Numbered from the stretch's first letter, positions 49,101 to 61,320 are shown. The stretch: DNA of 64,000 nt from Phorcus lineatus (GCA_921293015.1 OV121086.1:27390254-27454253); one strand, 5' to 3'. Program-made: numbers and translations. The notes: a model not told the origin generated them from the sequence alone.

Positions 49101-50212
49101 TTTTTCGGGAGTTGTAAAACATCCACGTTAATCGGATCGGAATCCCTACCGTAAGGCTTGACAGGAAGAGAAAAGGCTTGTTGGCTTCTGTATGACGTCC
49201 CACACCAATCAGGAGTTCATTTCCAAGAAGGTACTTCTTCATCAACTAGATTTCCTATTAAAAGGATTAAATTTATGAACATAAATGTCAAAATATAACA
49301 AATTGAGTAACTCATGTGAAGAAGATACATATGAACTATTAATGGTACTAAGGATATTCCATGCATTTCTTTCACAAAACTAACTCAAATGTTTATTGAA
49401 GATATTCAAAATCTACTTTGAACGGCAGCAATATTTTGTTTTTGACTATAGAAAAGTGCATAGAACTTTCAGTGTATTTTGACATAACATCATGTACGTT
49501 TTAGTGTAATATCTTTACATGTGTTTTCGTATGACCAGATGAGTGAACATGCATGTACCCTATATAGACATGGTCACTAAGGTTCGAATCCCTGGTTTGT
49601 CCTAATTTTAGAAAATAATATTATGGACTTGTGCACTCTATTTTTATAGATGTCGAAATAAACATATAGCTAAAATTCAAACGAAATCGGTTAAGAAGTA
49701 AAAAATTCAAGAGGAATTCTCGAGCTTTATAGAAAACACTAAATCTATATAACACAGTAGCGTTTTGAATGTTTGTTAAGAACACTTCCTATGAAAACAA
49801 AACGTGACGATTCAAAGGAATAGACGTTATGTGGAAGTCTTTTGCTTTAATTGGGGTTACAACAAATACAAACTTCCTTTCTTGATTTTTATGTCTTCAG
49901 GAATTAGAATAGTCAGTTGCTGTCGACATTCATTTCCAGTAGCAGATTATTACTGGTAAACCAATATATTGAGTTACCAAATGTGCCTATTTAGAAAAAA
50001 TACTCAGACGACTTTTTTCATGAGATGTTTGTCAGCGTAACTATTTTTGGACTTGGATTAACCCTTTACAAACAACAAATTGACTGCATCCTTATCAATT
50101 GGGTATAATGAATTTATTTCATGACGGTCTTGGAATGAATAGAGGTTGCATCACTTTCATTCCAGATCATGTTTTCATGAGATTTACAAATACTGAAATC
50201 GTCAGATTTATA
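46148..50212. other. Long unassigned stretch with hormone-receptor-like sites
   Basis: No gene recognised. 47076-47092 ('ttcaaaggtcaaggtcg') and 47122-47140 ('ctttgaccctgacctttgg') form two clusters of AGGTCA-type half-sites in opposite orientations. Near 48630-48785 there is a weak inverted similarity ('ctcactcaacctgta' and 'tacaggtgggtgag'). An isolated 'ggttcgaatccc' at 49582 is not a tRNA gene. Confidence 0.45.
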
Positions 50213-50322
50213 AAGTAGTAGTAGTAGTAGTTGTTGTAGTAGTAGTAGTACATGTTGTTGTTGTAGTTTAATTAGTTGGAGAAGTAGTAGTAGCAGAAGT
50301 TGAAGAAGTAGAAGTAATAGTC

Positions 50323-50353
<31 letters not shown>

Positions 50354-50515
50354 CAGCAGCAACAGTAGTTGCAGTAAGGGGGAGTAGAATTCGGATGGGT
50401 AGTAGTAGTAGTAGTAGTAGTAGAGGCAGTTGCAGCTGTAGTAATAGTTGAAGTAGTTGTAGGAGCAGAAGTAATAGCAGTAGTAGTATAAACGGTAGAA
50501 GTAGTTGAAGTAATT
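50213..50515. repeat. (TAG)n microsatellite, imperfect
   Basis: AGT/TAG triplets with GTT, GCA and GAA variants. This is the complement of the ACT-type arrays at 10.8 and 15.5 kb. The leucine-rich minus frame across it is a repeat translation. Confidence 0.95.
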
Positions 50516-50527
50516 AGTTGTCGTTGA

Positions 50528-50566
50528 ATGTATATATATTTGTATATGTATATATATATGTATGGG
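50528..50566. repeat. (TA)n-rich microsatellite
   Basis: TATATA runs interrupted by TTTG and TGTA. Confidence 0.85.
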
Positions 50567-53009
50567 TTACGAAGGGTGAAATTTACTCCCTTTACTTTCC
50601 ACCCTTTAGTCCTATAGTATTGCCGCCGTCTAATAGCGACGTCTGGGTGTTACCTAAACCGCAGATATGAAATGAATTGTGAGAAGGCTAAGGACAGTGT
50701 TAATACTTGGATTTAGAAACAGAAGCCAAATGATTAAACACAAGTTATCAGAAGTATATGGCGACTGCTTTAATAGTTCCACTTAATCCTACTGTATATT
50801 TGAAAGCGAATTCGTCTTCGTCAAATAACCGTTTTTCATGTTGAGATTACGTGTTTGTTCTAAACAATATGTGGACATATATATAAGATATATACAAGAT
50901 CACGAGAAACCCCACAATAAAATATATACATAAAGAGTTTCAAATGTCTATAACAATTGAGGCTGATATTTCGTGCTTTCTTTGTCCCTTCTGGATGTTT
51001 TTTTTCGAAGTGATGTAAGTATTTGGACAGTCGTAAACTAATGTAATTAAATGGAACCAACGCCTGTCTTAGTTCTGAGAGAGTTTCCAAATTCTAGGCC
51101 CTGGTAGTAAATCGATTCGTATGTAACCTTAAAAAAAACTTTAAGCACAAGGTCACTGGGAACCTAGAATATTTGAGACCCAAAGTTTTAGGTTAAAGAA
51201 CAGAGGTAGTTAGATATAATACTAGCCATGTAAGTCTCCAAACGGTATAGTTAAAACTAATGATCCACGTCCGAATTGACAGATGATTATTGATACAGCT
51301 TGTTGTCTCCATACAGTATCATCTACGATCAGAGTTGTGTCATGATGTATAGCGAGTTCTCTACAGATATGTACATGTACATTGGCAGTTTTGGTGTGAG
51401 AAGGAGGAGGGAGAGCCAACAGCCCCTCCCTCTACCGATCCTGTTGAGACCATGGTACATTTGAGGGACGGTAACGGTATAACTGAGTCTTGAAAAAAAC
51501 GTATTTGGAATACTTGATCAAGTGGTCTTCTGCCAACCCTGCACAAAAATCAATCTGGTAACTTTCGCAATCTCATTGAGCTACGTCAAAGAGTAGGACT
51601 TAGACAACAGTTCTGCACAAGAATCGTTGCTTTGGGCAAATGTCTCGATTAATCTCTGTTCAAATTAGTTCAGGAAGATAGAATCTACTGAAAACCAGAC
51701 TGGCATAATTGACCGATATTCCGAATGGCGGCCCAAGATGAGGCCAAGAAGTCTCGGTTCCAATCAATAGTATCTCTTCCCTAGTGCCATGAGCTCAAAA
51801 CACTGTGTCTGCATCTCTGTTTAATATGCTTACTCGGAACCCCAAAAGCTCTGAAATTGATTACGCCAGCCATTTTTAAAGCATGGCTGTGGCAACACGA
51901 GGAAGTGTACGAGGTGGCTAAAGATATCTGGCATAATGCCAGTTTCATTTACTCCAAAATTGTGTCACTGTTGCAACGCCAACTGCAAAGGATAGCAGTA
52001 AAACATTGCATTATGCAGTAACCCCTTTACTTTCGTAGAACCAATTTGGTATTTCTTGAAGGAACGTATGGCACCAAAGGCGTTAATATGACCGATAACC
52101 GCATGAAGTCTGGAAAGCGAAAAATAGAAGTGTCTGGAAAGTTTTCATCTTGTTTGTATTTGTATGATATAGTTTGTAGTTGTAGACATTGGTGTTAATG
52201 AGGTTTGATTCACGTGTTGTAAACACAGGATGAATCTTGTTGACAGATACAAAACATACCCATCAATCGATATATCATGTTATCATGTGCTAGGGAAATA
52301 TATACATCAGACTTATTACTTCGATCCGGCGTGGACCCCGTGCGGTAATTCTTTGTAAAAACGAGATTAGTTTAATCTGACTGTTTGCGGGTTGCTTCTA
52401 GTTTTCAGACATGATTAACGATGTTGTTGCTGAAAACCTTTGTTAAAGGTCGACATAAGTAGTTTTAGATCTAGTGGTCTGTCTCAATCTGTTTATTTGT
52501 TAGATTAAGTGTCATTTTATGAATAAAACGTATAAACACATGCATTATACTACCGGTATTTAAATGACATTTATTGATAAAGATGTAATATTTTATGTAC
52601 TCATTACAATGTAAATTCGGAAATTGTCTTGGCACGCGTTAAGACATGATGCAGTGTTTGTTGATATATTGTTCTATCCCTTTTGTCCATTTCTTACCTG
52701 CATTGTATACAAGGAAAATCAGTGAAAGGTTGAGAGCGGTTTGGAAGTTGGTTAAAGAATCAGCAACAAATCTGAGCCTCCTTTCACAAAGGTGATCTTA
52801 AGTCTCTAAGGTAACCTTAGCACAATATTAAAGAAGTTAAAGTAAACCTTAGTAAAGGTTGCTTTGGGAAGGAGGCCTAGAAATCAAGTCAGAAAGCACT
52901 GACCGGTAGTCTGATCGGAGTTCTTCTCCAAGGACTGTCATCCACGTTCGTTGATTGTTTGGGTTCACGTCTTGATGTAATCTTTTGAATAATTTAAATA
53001 TTTTGATAC
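50567..53009. other. Unassigned intergenic stretch
   Basis: 51220-52080 is less AT-rich and has overlapping minus-strand frames (51222-51419, 51361-51546) and a 'atggcggcccaagatgag' on the plus strand at 51725. I considered a Tc1-type fragment here but found no diagnostic block. Confidence 0.4.
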
Positions 53010-53395
53010 CTCTAATGCGGCTTTCAACATAGGTTAACGTGTATAACACGGGTTACAACATAATCTTTCAATGTATAATATGATTTCAATCTTTGGTTTG
53101 CATATCTAATACGGCTAACAAAAATATAAAGCGACTTACAATATGTTGTTTACTTGTCTAATACGGATTTCAACATAGGTTTACGTGTATTGTACGTTTT
53201 AAATATATGGTTTACATTTATAATAAGGTTTCAATCTTTTGGTTTACAAATCTTATACGGCTAACAAAATATGTCAAATACGACTTACAACATGAGGTTT
53301 ACATGTCTCATACGGTTTCATTGTTTGGTTTACATATTTGATTCAGTTGACAGCGTGTGGTTTACATTCGGATACGGTTTTCAACAAGAGGTTAA
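53010..53395. repeat. Degenerate minisatellite, about 30-bp subunit
   Basis: Words such as 'ggtttacatgtctaatacgg', 'ttcaacatagg' and 'ggctaacaaaa' recur about ten times. A larger period of about 150 bp is suggested by the pair 'tatctaatacggctaacaaa' and 'atcttatacggctaacaaa'. Confidence 0.75.
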
Positions 53396-54972
53396 CTACT
53401 GTCATCCTGCATCTTCTCTATAGTGCAATGACACATTCTTCCGAAGCTTCCTCACCTTTAATTAGAAAACTTACATCTTGACCATCACTTATAATGTGCT
53501 CACTATTTTGTGATGTCAATTCAAGTTACGTATTTCAGGGAGTCATTTACACTTTTAGTCATAAACTATTGAATATATTATCAAAACAGCTCGACTTGCC
53601 TTTGTTACGTTAACTTATATTTGTGTAAAAATGTCAATGGTTTGATGAAAATTATCCTTGGAAACCCTCTGTCCCAAATTTATGAAGCTACTCATAGTAC
53701 CATTTCAATGGCGACACGTTGTCAGATTACTAATTACGTTTGGCTATATGAATATGTACACCCTATTGGCATTTCCAAAGTTTTAAGATGAAATCTTCGA
53801 CTCTTATTCATTAATTTATAATCATCAACAATAACAAAATTCATTTTTACCGAATATGGTTGTCTTTAAATGTCTATACTTCCTTCTGTTATAAATTCAC
53901 GAATCAGAAAACTTTACTAAATTAACACAATTTGTACGTAATCGCACAATTCCGTGTCACACCAAATATTGCAATGAAAGTAGAGCAGTTACCATACGCG
54001 ACATAACGGCCTTGGAATTGTTATGGCTGTGTGCTGTTTCCAGATAAAATCAATAACTTCCTTATAAGGATGACTTGAGACCGAATCCCCATATAGGAAG
54101 AAGTACTTTCTGTAGAGTTACAGAATAAGCGCAACGTAGCGACTGGTAGAAACCATTTCCAAGTCTGCAAAAGGAAACGTAAACATTGAGTCATAACTTT
54201 GTTTTCGATCATCGTTTACCTTGAAACCCGGTTTTGAATATCCACTGAAAAATAAACTGTTTACGTCTATTATAATAGTAGAAAACCGTTGGACTGGGTA
54301 AATTGTTGTTGGTCATTCTTATAGTTCTAACACAAAAATCCATTTGACGCAAAAATTTAAGGGATTGGGTGAGGGAGATGAGTGAATGGACACATATCAT
54401 AAATATGACACCAACATTCATAACTTATTCAGTGGTTACATGCATGTCTCTGAAACATTAAATTTATTAGATAGCGGAAGCAGTATCAGTCGAAATGGAA
54501 CTTTAGTCCAGACCTCAACCGCAGCCTCATTTTTTGGGAGTGGTAGCAATTTGTCGGCTAAAATGGTGTAAATGTGAAAATAATTGACGTTGGGTTAAAG
54601 TCAGACAAGTTGGTTCAATCTTCAAAACGATTACGAAGCTCTTAATTACTATGTTTGTTTATATTACCTCTGCAAACGATACTGTTTTAAATTCATAATC
54701 AGCTAGTATCTTATCAGTTTAAGTTGTATATTGTGAAATGAAATGTTCTCAAATGCATTGAGTGTGTATTCAATGTTGAGGTATATCGGAGTGTACGTGT
54801 GTCTATGCAATGTTGATCTTGTGAACATTCCTCCAAAATAAATGCTTCTGTCTGTAAGTTTACCTTTTTTATATCTGAAGCGGTTATGAATTATTTTTCA
54901 TCAAATGTGGAATAGTTGGAAAAATACCAACAATCCATTATACGCTGCAAACATAAGACGGTTATAGGGGGA
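53396..54972. other. Unassigned intergenic stretch
   Basis: No gene or repeat recognised. Confidence 0.5.
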
Positions 54973-55042
54973 AAAGTCCTTGGAAAAAGGTTCTCGGAAA
55001 AAGGTTCTCGGAAAAAGGTCCTTGGAAAAAGGTCCTCGGAAA
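54973..55042. repeat. 14-bp tandem repeat, about five copies
   Basis: The unit 'ggttctcggaaaaa' recurs with variants 'ggtccttggaaaaa' and 'ggtcctcggaaaaa'. Minus-strand frames through it ('FSENLFPRTF') are repeat translations. Confidence 0.95.
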
Positions 55043-55317
55043 AAGGAAATTTTAAAACATACCATGAATGAATCATCCAAAAAGCTCATTCAAATTATTG
55101 GTACTTTTCCCCAGAGGGCCTTTATTCCTAAGCACTAAGGACTTTTTTCATTAAACTAAGATATGGTCGGCGGGGGGAAATGAATTTATGCTTTACATTC
55201 ATGTACACTTTGAAACACTTATCTTCCTAGAATGTTATCTATGAAATATATTACAATCATATACAAAAATTAGTCTCTGAAAAGGATTCTCAACAACATT
55301 TGTTTCATTAAAGATAA

Positions 55318-55432
55318 AAGAGGAGCCACAGAGATAGGCTGTTTCAGACTTCAGCTCTAGATTCCCATTTCAAGAGGTTGTGTTGAGGTCAAAATAGTAT
55401 GAACTACATTCTAGGTGTTACCGTCATCCATG
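55318..55432 (+). repeat. Second dispersed repeat, member 2
   Basis: Matches 41768-41872: 'ggttgtgttgaggtcaaaat', 'gaactacattctaggtgtta', with a weaker left part. Confidence 0.65.
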
Positions 55433-56894
55433 TGTTTTTCTTTCTGGAGGCTTAAAGACACAGTTAATTCCTTACTTGCCTAATGATAATCTAAAAATTA
55501 TCAAAGGTTCGTATAGCATACACAGTAATGGAACAGGGTTTTGAGTTATAAATCGTCGAAAAAAATGCAAAAAAATTAAATATTTGCCTTGAATGAACTC
55601 ACACAAGTTCTCTTGTTATACAATTTAATGCAATGTTAAGGGTCGTCCACATCAACTGCCCATGACCTTCCCGAATATCACGGCCTCACAGTGCATATGT
55701 GTATAAAGGTGACACGTGTCGGCTCTTTTGAATCACATCTCCGCAAAATGTCAAAGTTTACATCAAGCCCTAGCAGGACAAATACCAGATGCAGCGGATA
55801 TGAATCACCCGGTGGACAGGTTATTGTTTCAATGCTCTATGTATCATCTAATATAGCCTTCGCTTTTTGCACTTCCTTCTCACGGTGACAGATATACGAT
55901 ATCGTAACCTACAGTGCATTTTTAATATACCTCTTTGCAATGGAAATAAGGTTATATTGGAGACAGGAAATGCCTTCATCTTGGATAGCACATGTCAGAT
56001 ATTTCAAATATTTTTTCAGAATGTCAAGTAGTTTAAGTTTAGCGATGTTTAGCAATGTTTAACCGATTTCAAGCTACCCCGGGACAGTCAGAAAGGAACA
56101 CTGCCAAGATATATACAATTTCGTGAAAGTATTGTGTCCTGTGAATCCCATATAACTTCTTCCTCTGGTCTCTCCCCATCTCTAGTTGCACTCACTGTTA
56201 TTAGAATATTAAATTTTTTTAAAATATGATTTAAAAACAAACAAATATGCGAAGTACATAATTATGATTTAATACATGAAGTGCTATTTTATTATTTACA
56301 CAGCACGGATTAAGATTAGTATCTCCTTCATCGTTCAGCAATGTATACTGATATTAGAACCACAGATGATCTATATAAGGAAAGCTTTTTGAGTTGGATA
56401 TATGTCTCTAACACGTTTGATCATATACTCAAACATTAGTATATAAAACGACCCATACTAGAGCTTTATTTTAAAAGTAGCTACAATTAGTCAAGGGTAA
56501 TAACGAACATACTCTGGGAAAATGACAGTTACATTAGTATGGCCAAGTGACGGTCCTCGCAAGGTCTTTACACCGCTCCTCATCTTTGAAGAATCTATCT
56601 TCAAAGGGAGTTTTCATACATGCATTGTGGAAATGGCTTTAACTCTCTTGAGGTGGGTGTGTGATTCTTGAGGGTGAAACAGATGTTTGGTGGAGGGTGG
56701 GGTTTCAACCAGGGATATCACTCTGTTCCGTGAGAAAATGGAAGTTGATGTGAAGGGTTAATAATTAAGAGAAAATGACAACTCTGTATTGCCCGCAATA
56801 CAGATACATTGGACGTTTGGTTTGTACATTTAGCATCCTGCAGCCTCGGTGGAGCGTCAGTTTATGTCTAAATATGACAACATGCAGCCATCTT
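55433..56894. other. Unassigned intergenic stretch
   Basis: No gene recognised. 56775-56890 may be the decayed body of the tRNA-like element that follows. Confidence 0.45.
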
Positions 56895-56976
56895 TTGATG
56901 CCTTCTTGCATGGCAGTACAACTTTGGTTTCCCTGGGTGATGTTCTTCGCTCTACCAACTGACCTACATCCCCGGT
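56895..56976 (-). mobile_element. tRNA-like SINE head, decayed
   Basis: On the minus strand 'ggggatgtaggtcagttggt' followed by 'agagcgaagaac' fits a tRNA 5' half with an A box (tRNA-like 'TAGCTCAGTTGGTAGAGC'). The B-box region ('aaagttgtactgcc') is poorly preserved. It is a different head from the three SINE copies above and probably an old SINE of another family rather than a functional tRNA gene. Confidence 0.5.
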
Positions 56977-57687
56977 CAGTTCAATATATATTTAGCAAAG
57001 TTATATTCTCTGAGTAGTTAATGAGTTGAAAAAACATCTTTTTAAAATCACCTGGAATGTGAAATTCCTTTCTTGCTGCATTTATGATCTGAGTTCTTCT
57101 CCGTCGGGGTCACGTCATTTGACCTGACACTACAACCAATCAGCGACTAGACAGGAAACAAGGTCACTTTACAAGAACACTATGAAGCAATACGCAGGTC
57201 TGGGTAATGAAAATGACTGCGGACTACATATCTAAATAAAGGTTTGTGTATACTTTAAACAAATAAAGGTATTATTTCAAATAAACGATTTCATTTTAAA
57301 CAACATTAAAGGACATGTGTTATTCAATCCCAGACGTTATTACTTGGACTTTGCTCTTCAAAAACCAAATGTAAATGTTTTTTTATCAAGTTAATGGTGG
57401 TCATGCAAGCAATTAGAATTTTGAACTGATATCAGATTTACTCGATTGTGTGGAAACCCATCAATCATGATAACGATAATAGCACAAGTACTTTTTTGTT
57501 TATATTGATCTATTGCGCACAAAACATCCGCAGTAAGAAAGTTATTTCATGACCTTATAAAATTGAAATGACTCTAATCCTACTTTGGTCTACATTGGTC
57601 AAAGGGTTTCCACGTACTACCATGCATGAGTATACGTGATAATTCACAAAACATTTGAAATGTCTGACATCAATACTTGATATCAAT
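56977..57687. other. Unassigned stretch left of a LINE
   Basis: No gene or repeat recognised. The right edge is the target site of the LINE insertion. Confidence 0.5.
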
Positions 57688-57701
57688 AACAATTTACAGT
57701 T
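57688..57701. repeat. Target-site duplication, left copy
   Basis: AACAATTTACAGTT, identical to 59220-59233. Confidence 0.9.
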
Positions 57702-59144
57702 AATGAATTTGAAGTTTTAGGAATTAAATTTACCCCCCATTTGAATGACCTGTGGGTCATCAACACAAGAAAAAGACTTGAAGAAATAAAAAGACTATTG
57801 GGATCATGGAGAAAAAGACATTTGACACTGATAGGCAAAATTACGGTTATAAAAACTTTGGCTCTTTCAAAACTGGTGCACATTTTCAATAGTTTACCTA
57901 ACCCACCTGATGAATTTATTACCTCCCTTGAACGATTATTTTTCAACTTTATTTGGAATGGCAAGATGGACAAAATTAAACGTAGCATTTTGAAAAAAGA
58001 TTATAAAGAAGGTGGGCTGCGTATGATTGACATCAAAACTTTTATCAATGCCATGAAATTATCTACTCTCAAACGTTATATAGGAAAACCTAATGTAAAT
58101 AATCCATGTAATTTTCCACTAAAAGATATATTGAAATTTGGGGCAAATATTCAGGAGATTGTTGAAACTGAGAATCCTTTTTGGAGGGATGTTACTAGAG
58201 CTTGGAAAATCTACTGTCGAAAATCCATGATTGATGATGACATAAATGAAATCCTATCCCAACCAATATGGCTTAATCACAACTTTAAAAATCCAAATCA
58301 CATTATCAGACACTGGGCAAATAAAGGAATTTGGACTATTAAGGACTTATATGATAAACATGGTTTGGTTAGTTTTGAAAATTTGAAAATTAGATATGGG
58401 ATTAGGGGAACATATATGGATCTTGACTATATTTTATATATCATACCAAATTCATGGAAAAAAACTTTAGAAGATTACAGGCATACAAATGTTAATCATT
58501 TCCATGTTAACTCCCTATATAGGGACTTCATGACTCCAAACAAGGGCTCTAGAAAATATTATGACAAACTGCTCTCTGATAGTATTATGCCTCCTATTTG
58601 CCTTAAATGGGAAACTTTGTTTCAAGATAGTGATTTTAACTGGAGCAGGATTTTTAGTGCCCATAGAAAAAACATAAAGGATATCAAACTGCTTGATTTT
58701 CAATTTAAGTTTCTGCATGGAATTATTTATACTAAAAAAGAACTCATGAAAATGAAACTTGTTGACAATATCAGATGTACATTTTGTCATGCTGCTGATG
58801 AAAATTTATGTCATGTATATTGGGAGTGCGAGGAAACAAAACAATTTTGGAATGATCTTCAAAATTGGATTAATCAAAACACTTTAGATTTGCAATTGAC
58901 AAAATTTCTTGTTTGGTTCGGAACTTTAAATACTGACCCTTTATTAAATCACTTAATATTTGCGGCTAAAAGACACATTTATATTTGCAACCTTAAAAAA
59001 AACATCCCTAACTTAAAACTTTTTGAAAAGTTTTTTAAAGACATATTCACAGTTGAGAAATTCATATCCATTAGAAATCATAAATTGGATATTTTTACAA
59101 AGAAATGGTCTCCTCTACTCCCAATCTTTGATCCAGGGGGATGA
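57702..59144 (+). CDS. LINE ORF2 C-terminal part (reverse transcriptase)
   Basis: The frame is already open at the insertion edge (reads NEFEVLGIKFTPHL before the TTG at 57741) and runs to a TGA at 59142-59144, so no native start is present. Counting from 57741, residues 20-110 ('GSWRKRHLTLIGKITVIKTL', 'IWNGKMDKIKR', 'GGLRMIDI') are the region after the catalytic core in L1/Tx1-like LINE reverse transcriptases. Residues 346-363, CTFCHAADENLCHVYWEC, form the C-terminal zinc-binding block with C346, C349, H358 and C363 all present. The YxDD catalytic motif is missing with the 5' part. The protein would normally copy element RNA into DNA at the target site; this fragment cannot. Clade assignment (L1/Tx1-like) is from wording alone. 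Confidence 0.9.
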   Translation, partial: NEFEVLGIKFTPHLNDLWVINTRKRLEEIKRLLGSWRKRHLTLIGKITVIKTLALSKLVHIFNSLPNPPDEFITSLERLFFNFIWNGKMDKIKRSILKKDYKEGGLRMIDIKTFINAMKLSTLKRYIGKPNVNNPCNFPLKDILKFGANIQEIVETENPFWRDVTRAWKIYCRKSMIDDDINEILSQPIWLNHNFKNPNHIIRHWANKGIWTIKDLYDKHGLVSFENLKIRYGIRGTYMDLDYILYIIPNSWKKTLEDYRHTNVNHFHVNSLYRDFMTPNKGSRKYYDKLLSDSIMPPICLKWETLFQDSDFNWSRIFSAHRKNIKDIKLLDFQFKFLHGIIYTKKELMKMKLVDNIRCTFCHAADENLCHVYWECEETKQFWNDLQNWINQNTLDLQLTKFLVWFGTLNTDPLLNHLIFAAKRHIYICNLKKNIPNLKLFEKFFKDIFTVEKFISIRNHKLDIFTKKWSPLLPIFDPGG

Positions 59145-59219
59145 ACCTGTAATCAACTTATTCTGTACATGTTTATGGGATCAATAAAAAACAAAAAAAC
59201 AAAAAACAAAACAAAAAAA
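57702..59219 (+). mobile_element. Young 5'-truncated LINE insertion
   Basis: The element starts inside the reverse-transcriptase gene and ends with an A-rich tail ('caataaaaaacaaaaaaac' onward). It is bounded by identical 14-bp repeats AACAATTTACAGTT at 57688-57701 and 59220-59233. Perfect target duplication, preserved A tail and an unbroken frame all point to recent insertion by target-primed reverse transcription with 5' truncation. It is dead on arrival: the catalytic part of the reverse transcriptase and the endonuclease are absent. Confidence 0.95.
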
Positions 59220-59233
59220 AACAATTTACAGTT
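59220..59233. repeat. Target-site duplication, right copy
   Basis: AACAATTTACAGTT directly after the A-rich LINE tail. Confidence 0.9.
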
Positions 59234-60544
59234 CTCACAAATCTACATTTTAAAGAATATTGTTGAAATGACTCCCCCAACACACACACATATAAAAAAA
59301 GAATATATTTAAAGCGCACCGGGAATCCTTTGAAAAGGACAATCTACGGCTTGACGTATTTACACATTTTACTAAAAAAATTATTGTGTATAATACAAAA
59401 AGATTATATTGATCATTGACGATTCCATTTGTTATATGCAAGTCAGTTCACTAATATACATGTTACAAGTTGATTTGAAAGAGTTATCCTCATTGGTCAA
59501 AGGGAAGTAACTTTTAGTCGAGTATATATTATAAAACTTTTACTGCCGCTTCAATATTCAAAATTCAAGAATAGATATCATTTATTGAAAAAACGTCTCA
59601 GTAAGTTAAATAAGTACAATAAACAAAGATTTCTTCCAAAACAAAACATTATATATATCAAAACAATAATATCCAGAGAGAGGTAGAAAAATAACAGACA
59701 AATATAATCATTAAAAAATAATTATTAAGAAGGACTTAGGGCTTAGGGCCTATTGTCATGGTTCTTTCAAAGGTTGATAATCCTTTTAAAAGAATTCAAT
59801 TACTGCTTCATAGATTCATTCTTGGAATGATCTCCTGTGAGGTATTCTTTCATTCAAAGATCATCCCTAATGAGTTAAGAACTGGAAGACATTTTCATCT
59901 TAAACTGACAATTGCAAGTAGATCGTAAAAATCATTATTCGTACCTATATGATATTCATTCTTGCAACACGACTCGAAATTATCCTAAGGGGCGATTTTA
60001 AATAAGAAATGGTAGGATTCAATCTTGCATTTTTACGTATTTTAAAAACGGATACACGGTCAGAGATTACAAAGGCTGCTGACAATTAATTCTCCGTCTA
60101 AATATAAGGTAGACATCTTCACAGTCTGAGTAAAACTGACCAAGTTCCGAGGAATAAAAGTTTCAAAATAAGCTATGCTCTACGAACTCGTTCATTTTGG
60201 GGTTCCTCTTCACAACGGTCTGATAGCAGCCCTGTCCGTCACATGTATGTTTTCAATTTTCTTTCTGGCTTTTTTCGATATCACTTCAAGCCAGACAATA
60301 TCGACAGAATGTTAATTGATTTCAAACTCGTTGGAAAACCGATAGAAGTGTAGGAGTTGCTTCCCCTTTCTTACACAGATTTTATTCCCGCCTCTTAAAA
60401 CGACCACCATTACTTACCGGAATATAAACAAGTTTTCTTGCAATTTCAGGTCTTTCAGAACATAATTGATCAATTTTATAAAGGAGACTAGTCTTTCATA
60501 GTCCCTTATTTGGAAATCCTATTTAAAGTTAAGAAAAGATGTAA
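59234..60544. other. Unassigned intergenic stretch
   Basis: No gene recognised. Part of it may be the decayed upstream portion of the LINE relic that follows. Confidence 0.45.
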
Positions 60545-60950
60545 TATATTCTACAACAAACGTCTACCGAACCCTAGATAAAAAAATGCTCGATGAAAGT
60601 GTGAAAATGAGTTGAGTAAAGACATCAGTTTGAATCTATGGAAAACATACAATTCTTTTCCTTTTCGAACATGCTATAGTGCAAAATACGATGGTTCCAA
60701 TATAAAGTTCTACATAGAATCCTTACAACAAATAAAGATTTATATAGATATGAAGTTATCGAATCCCTATGATACTCAATAACGTTGAAATAGAATCAAT
60801 TATTCATCTTTTATATGAAAGCAAGTTTGTCAAAAAGGTGTGGCGTGATTAACTAGTTGAAAAGAAATTGAATCTAAATGCAGAAATATTTGTTAATGTT
60901 TCAAGGAAAGAAGAAACGATGTTCTTAATTTCCTTTTTCTGTTAACGAAA
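60545..60950 (+). pseudogene. Decayed LINE C-terminal fragment
   Basis: Around 60690 one frame reads 'WFQYKVLHRILTTNKDLYRY', the block that precedes the zinc-binding region in L1/Tx1-like ORF2; the same block occurs as 'IWFQYSTPHRILPTN' in the fragment at 35800-36440. Downstream pieces resembling '..IIHLLYESKFVKKVW' appear in a shifted frame. Stops and shifts are frequent, so the copy is old. Its outer limits are uncertain. Confidence 0.65.
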
Positions 60951-61320
60951 GAATACATAGAGATTCTCACCCAAGTGCCTTCTGATATCAAAAGTACCAA
61001 GACAAATTACAAATATTTACAAGTCTGACTTGATATCAGGAGAAACGAGGTTGAGATTTATCATCCATATATCTTTTAGTGAAGTTTGCACTAGCATATA
61101 TTTTTCTAAAGTTGGAAACACATCGTTCTATTTAATAGAAAGTGTATTTATATTTTTTTACTAGGAAATCAACCTAAATATAAATTATTTTATGATAGAT
61201 CATCTATCAAAAATTCATGTAAACACACCTCTAATTAAAGATTTAAAGTGAAAACATGAAATATTACAAAAGTCAATATTTAAATAAATATAAAATCCTC
61301 AGACAAACGATGATTGGACC
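60951..61320. other. Unassigned stretch
   Basis: No gene recognised. Confidence 0.5.

Noticed and set aside
49575-49600. Possible tRNA gene because of GGTTCGAATCCC
   Set aside because: Only a B-box-like phrase; no A box, anticodon stem or acceptor pairing around it.
50114-50362. Leucine-rich ORF resembling a signal peptide or membrane segment
   Set aside because: Translation of the (TAG)n microsatellite.
51222-52080. Tc1-type transposase or host exon
   Set aside because: Coding-like composition and a phrase 'TGSVEGGAVG' on the minus strand suggested it, but neither the catalytic blocks nor a continuous frame could be found.
54891-55089. Phe/Arg-rich minus-strand ORFs with repeated 'FPRTF'
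   Set aside because: Produced by the 14-bp tandem repeat.
57683-57988. 101-residue minus-strand ORF
   Set aside because: Shadow on the opposite strand of the LINE reverse-transcriptase frame.
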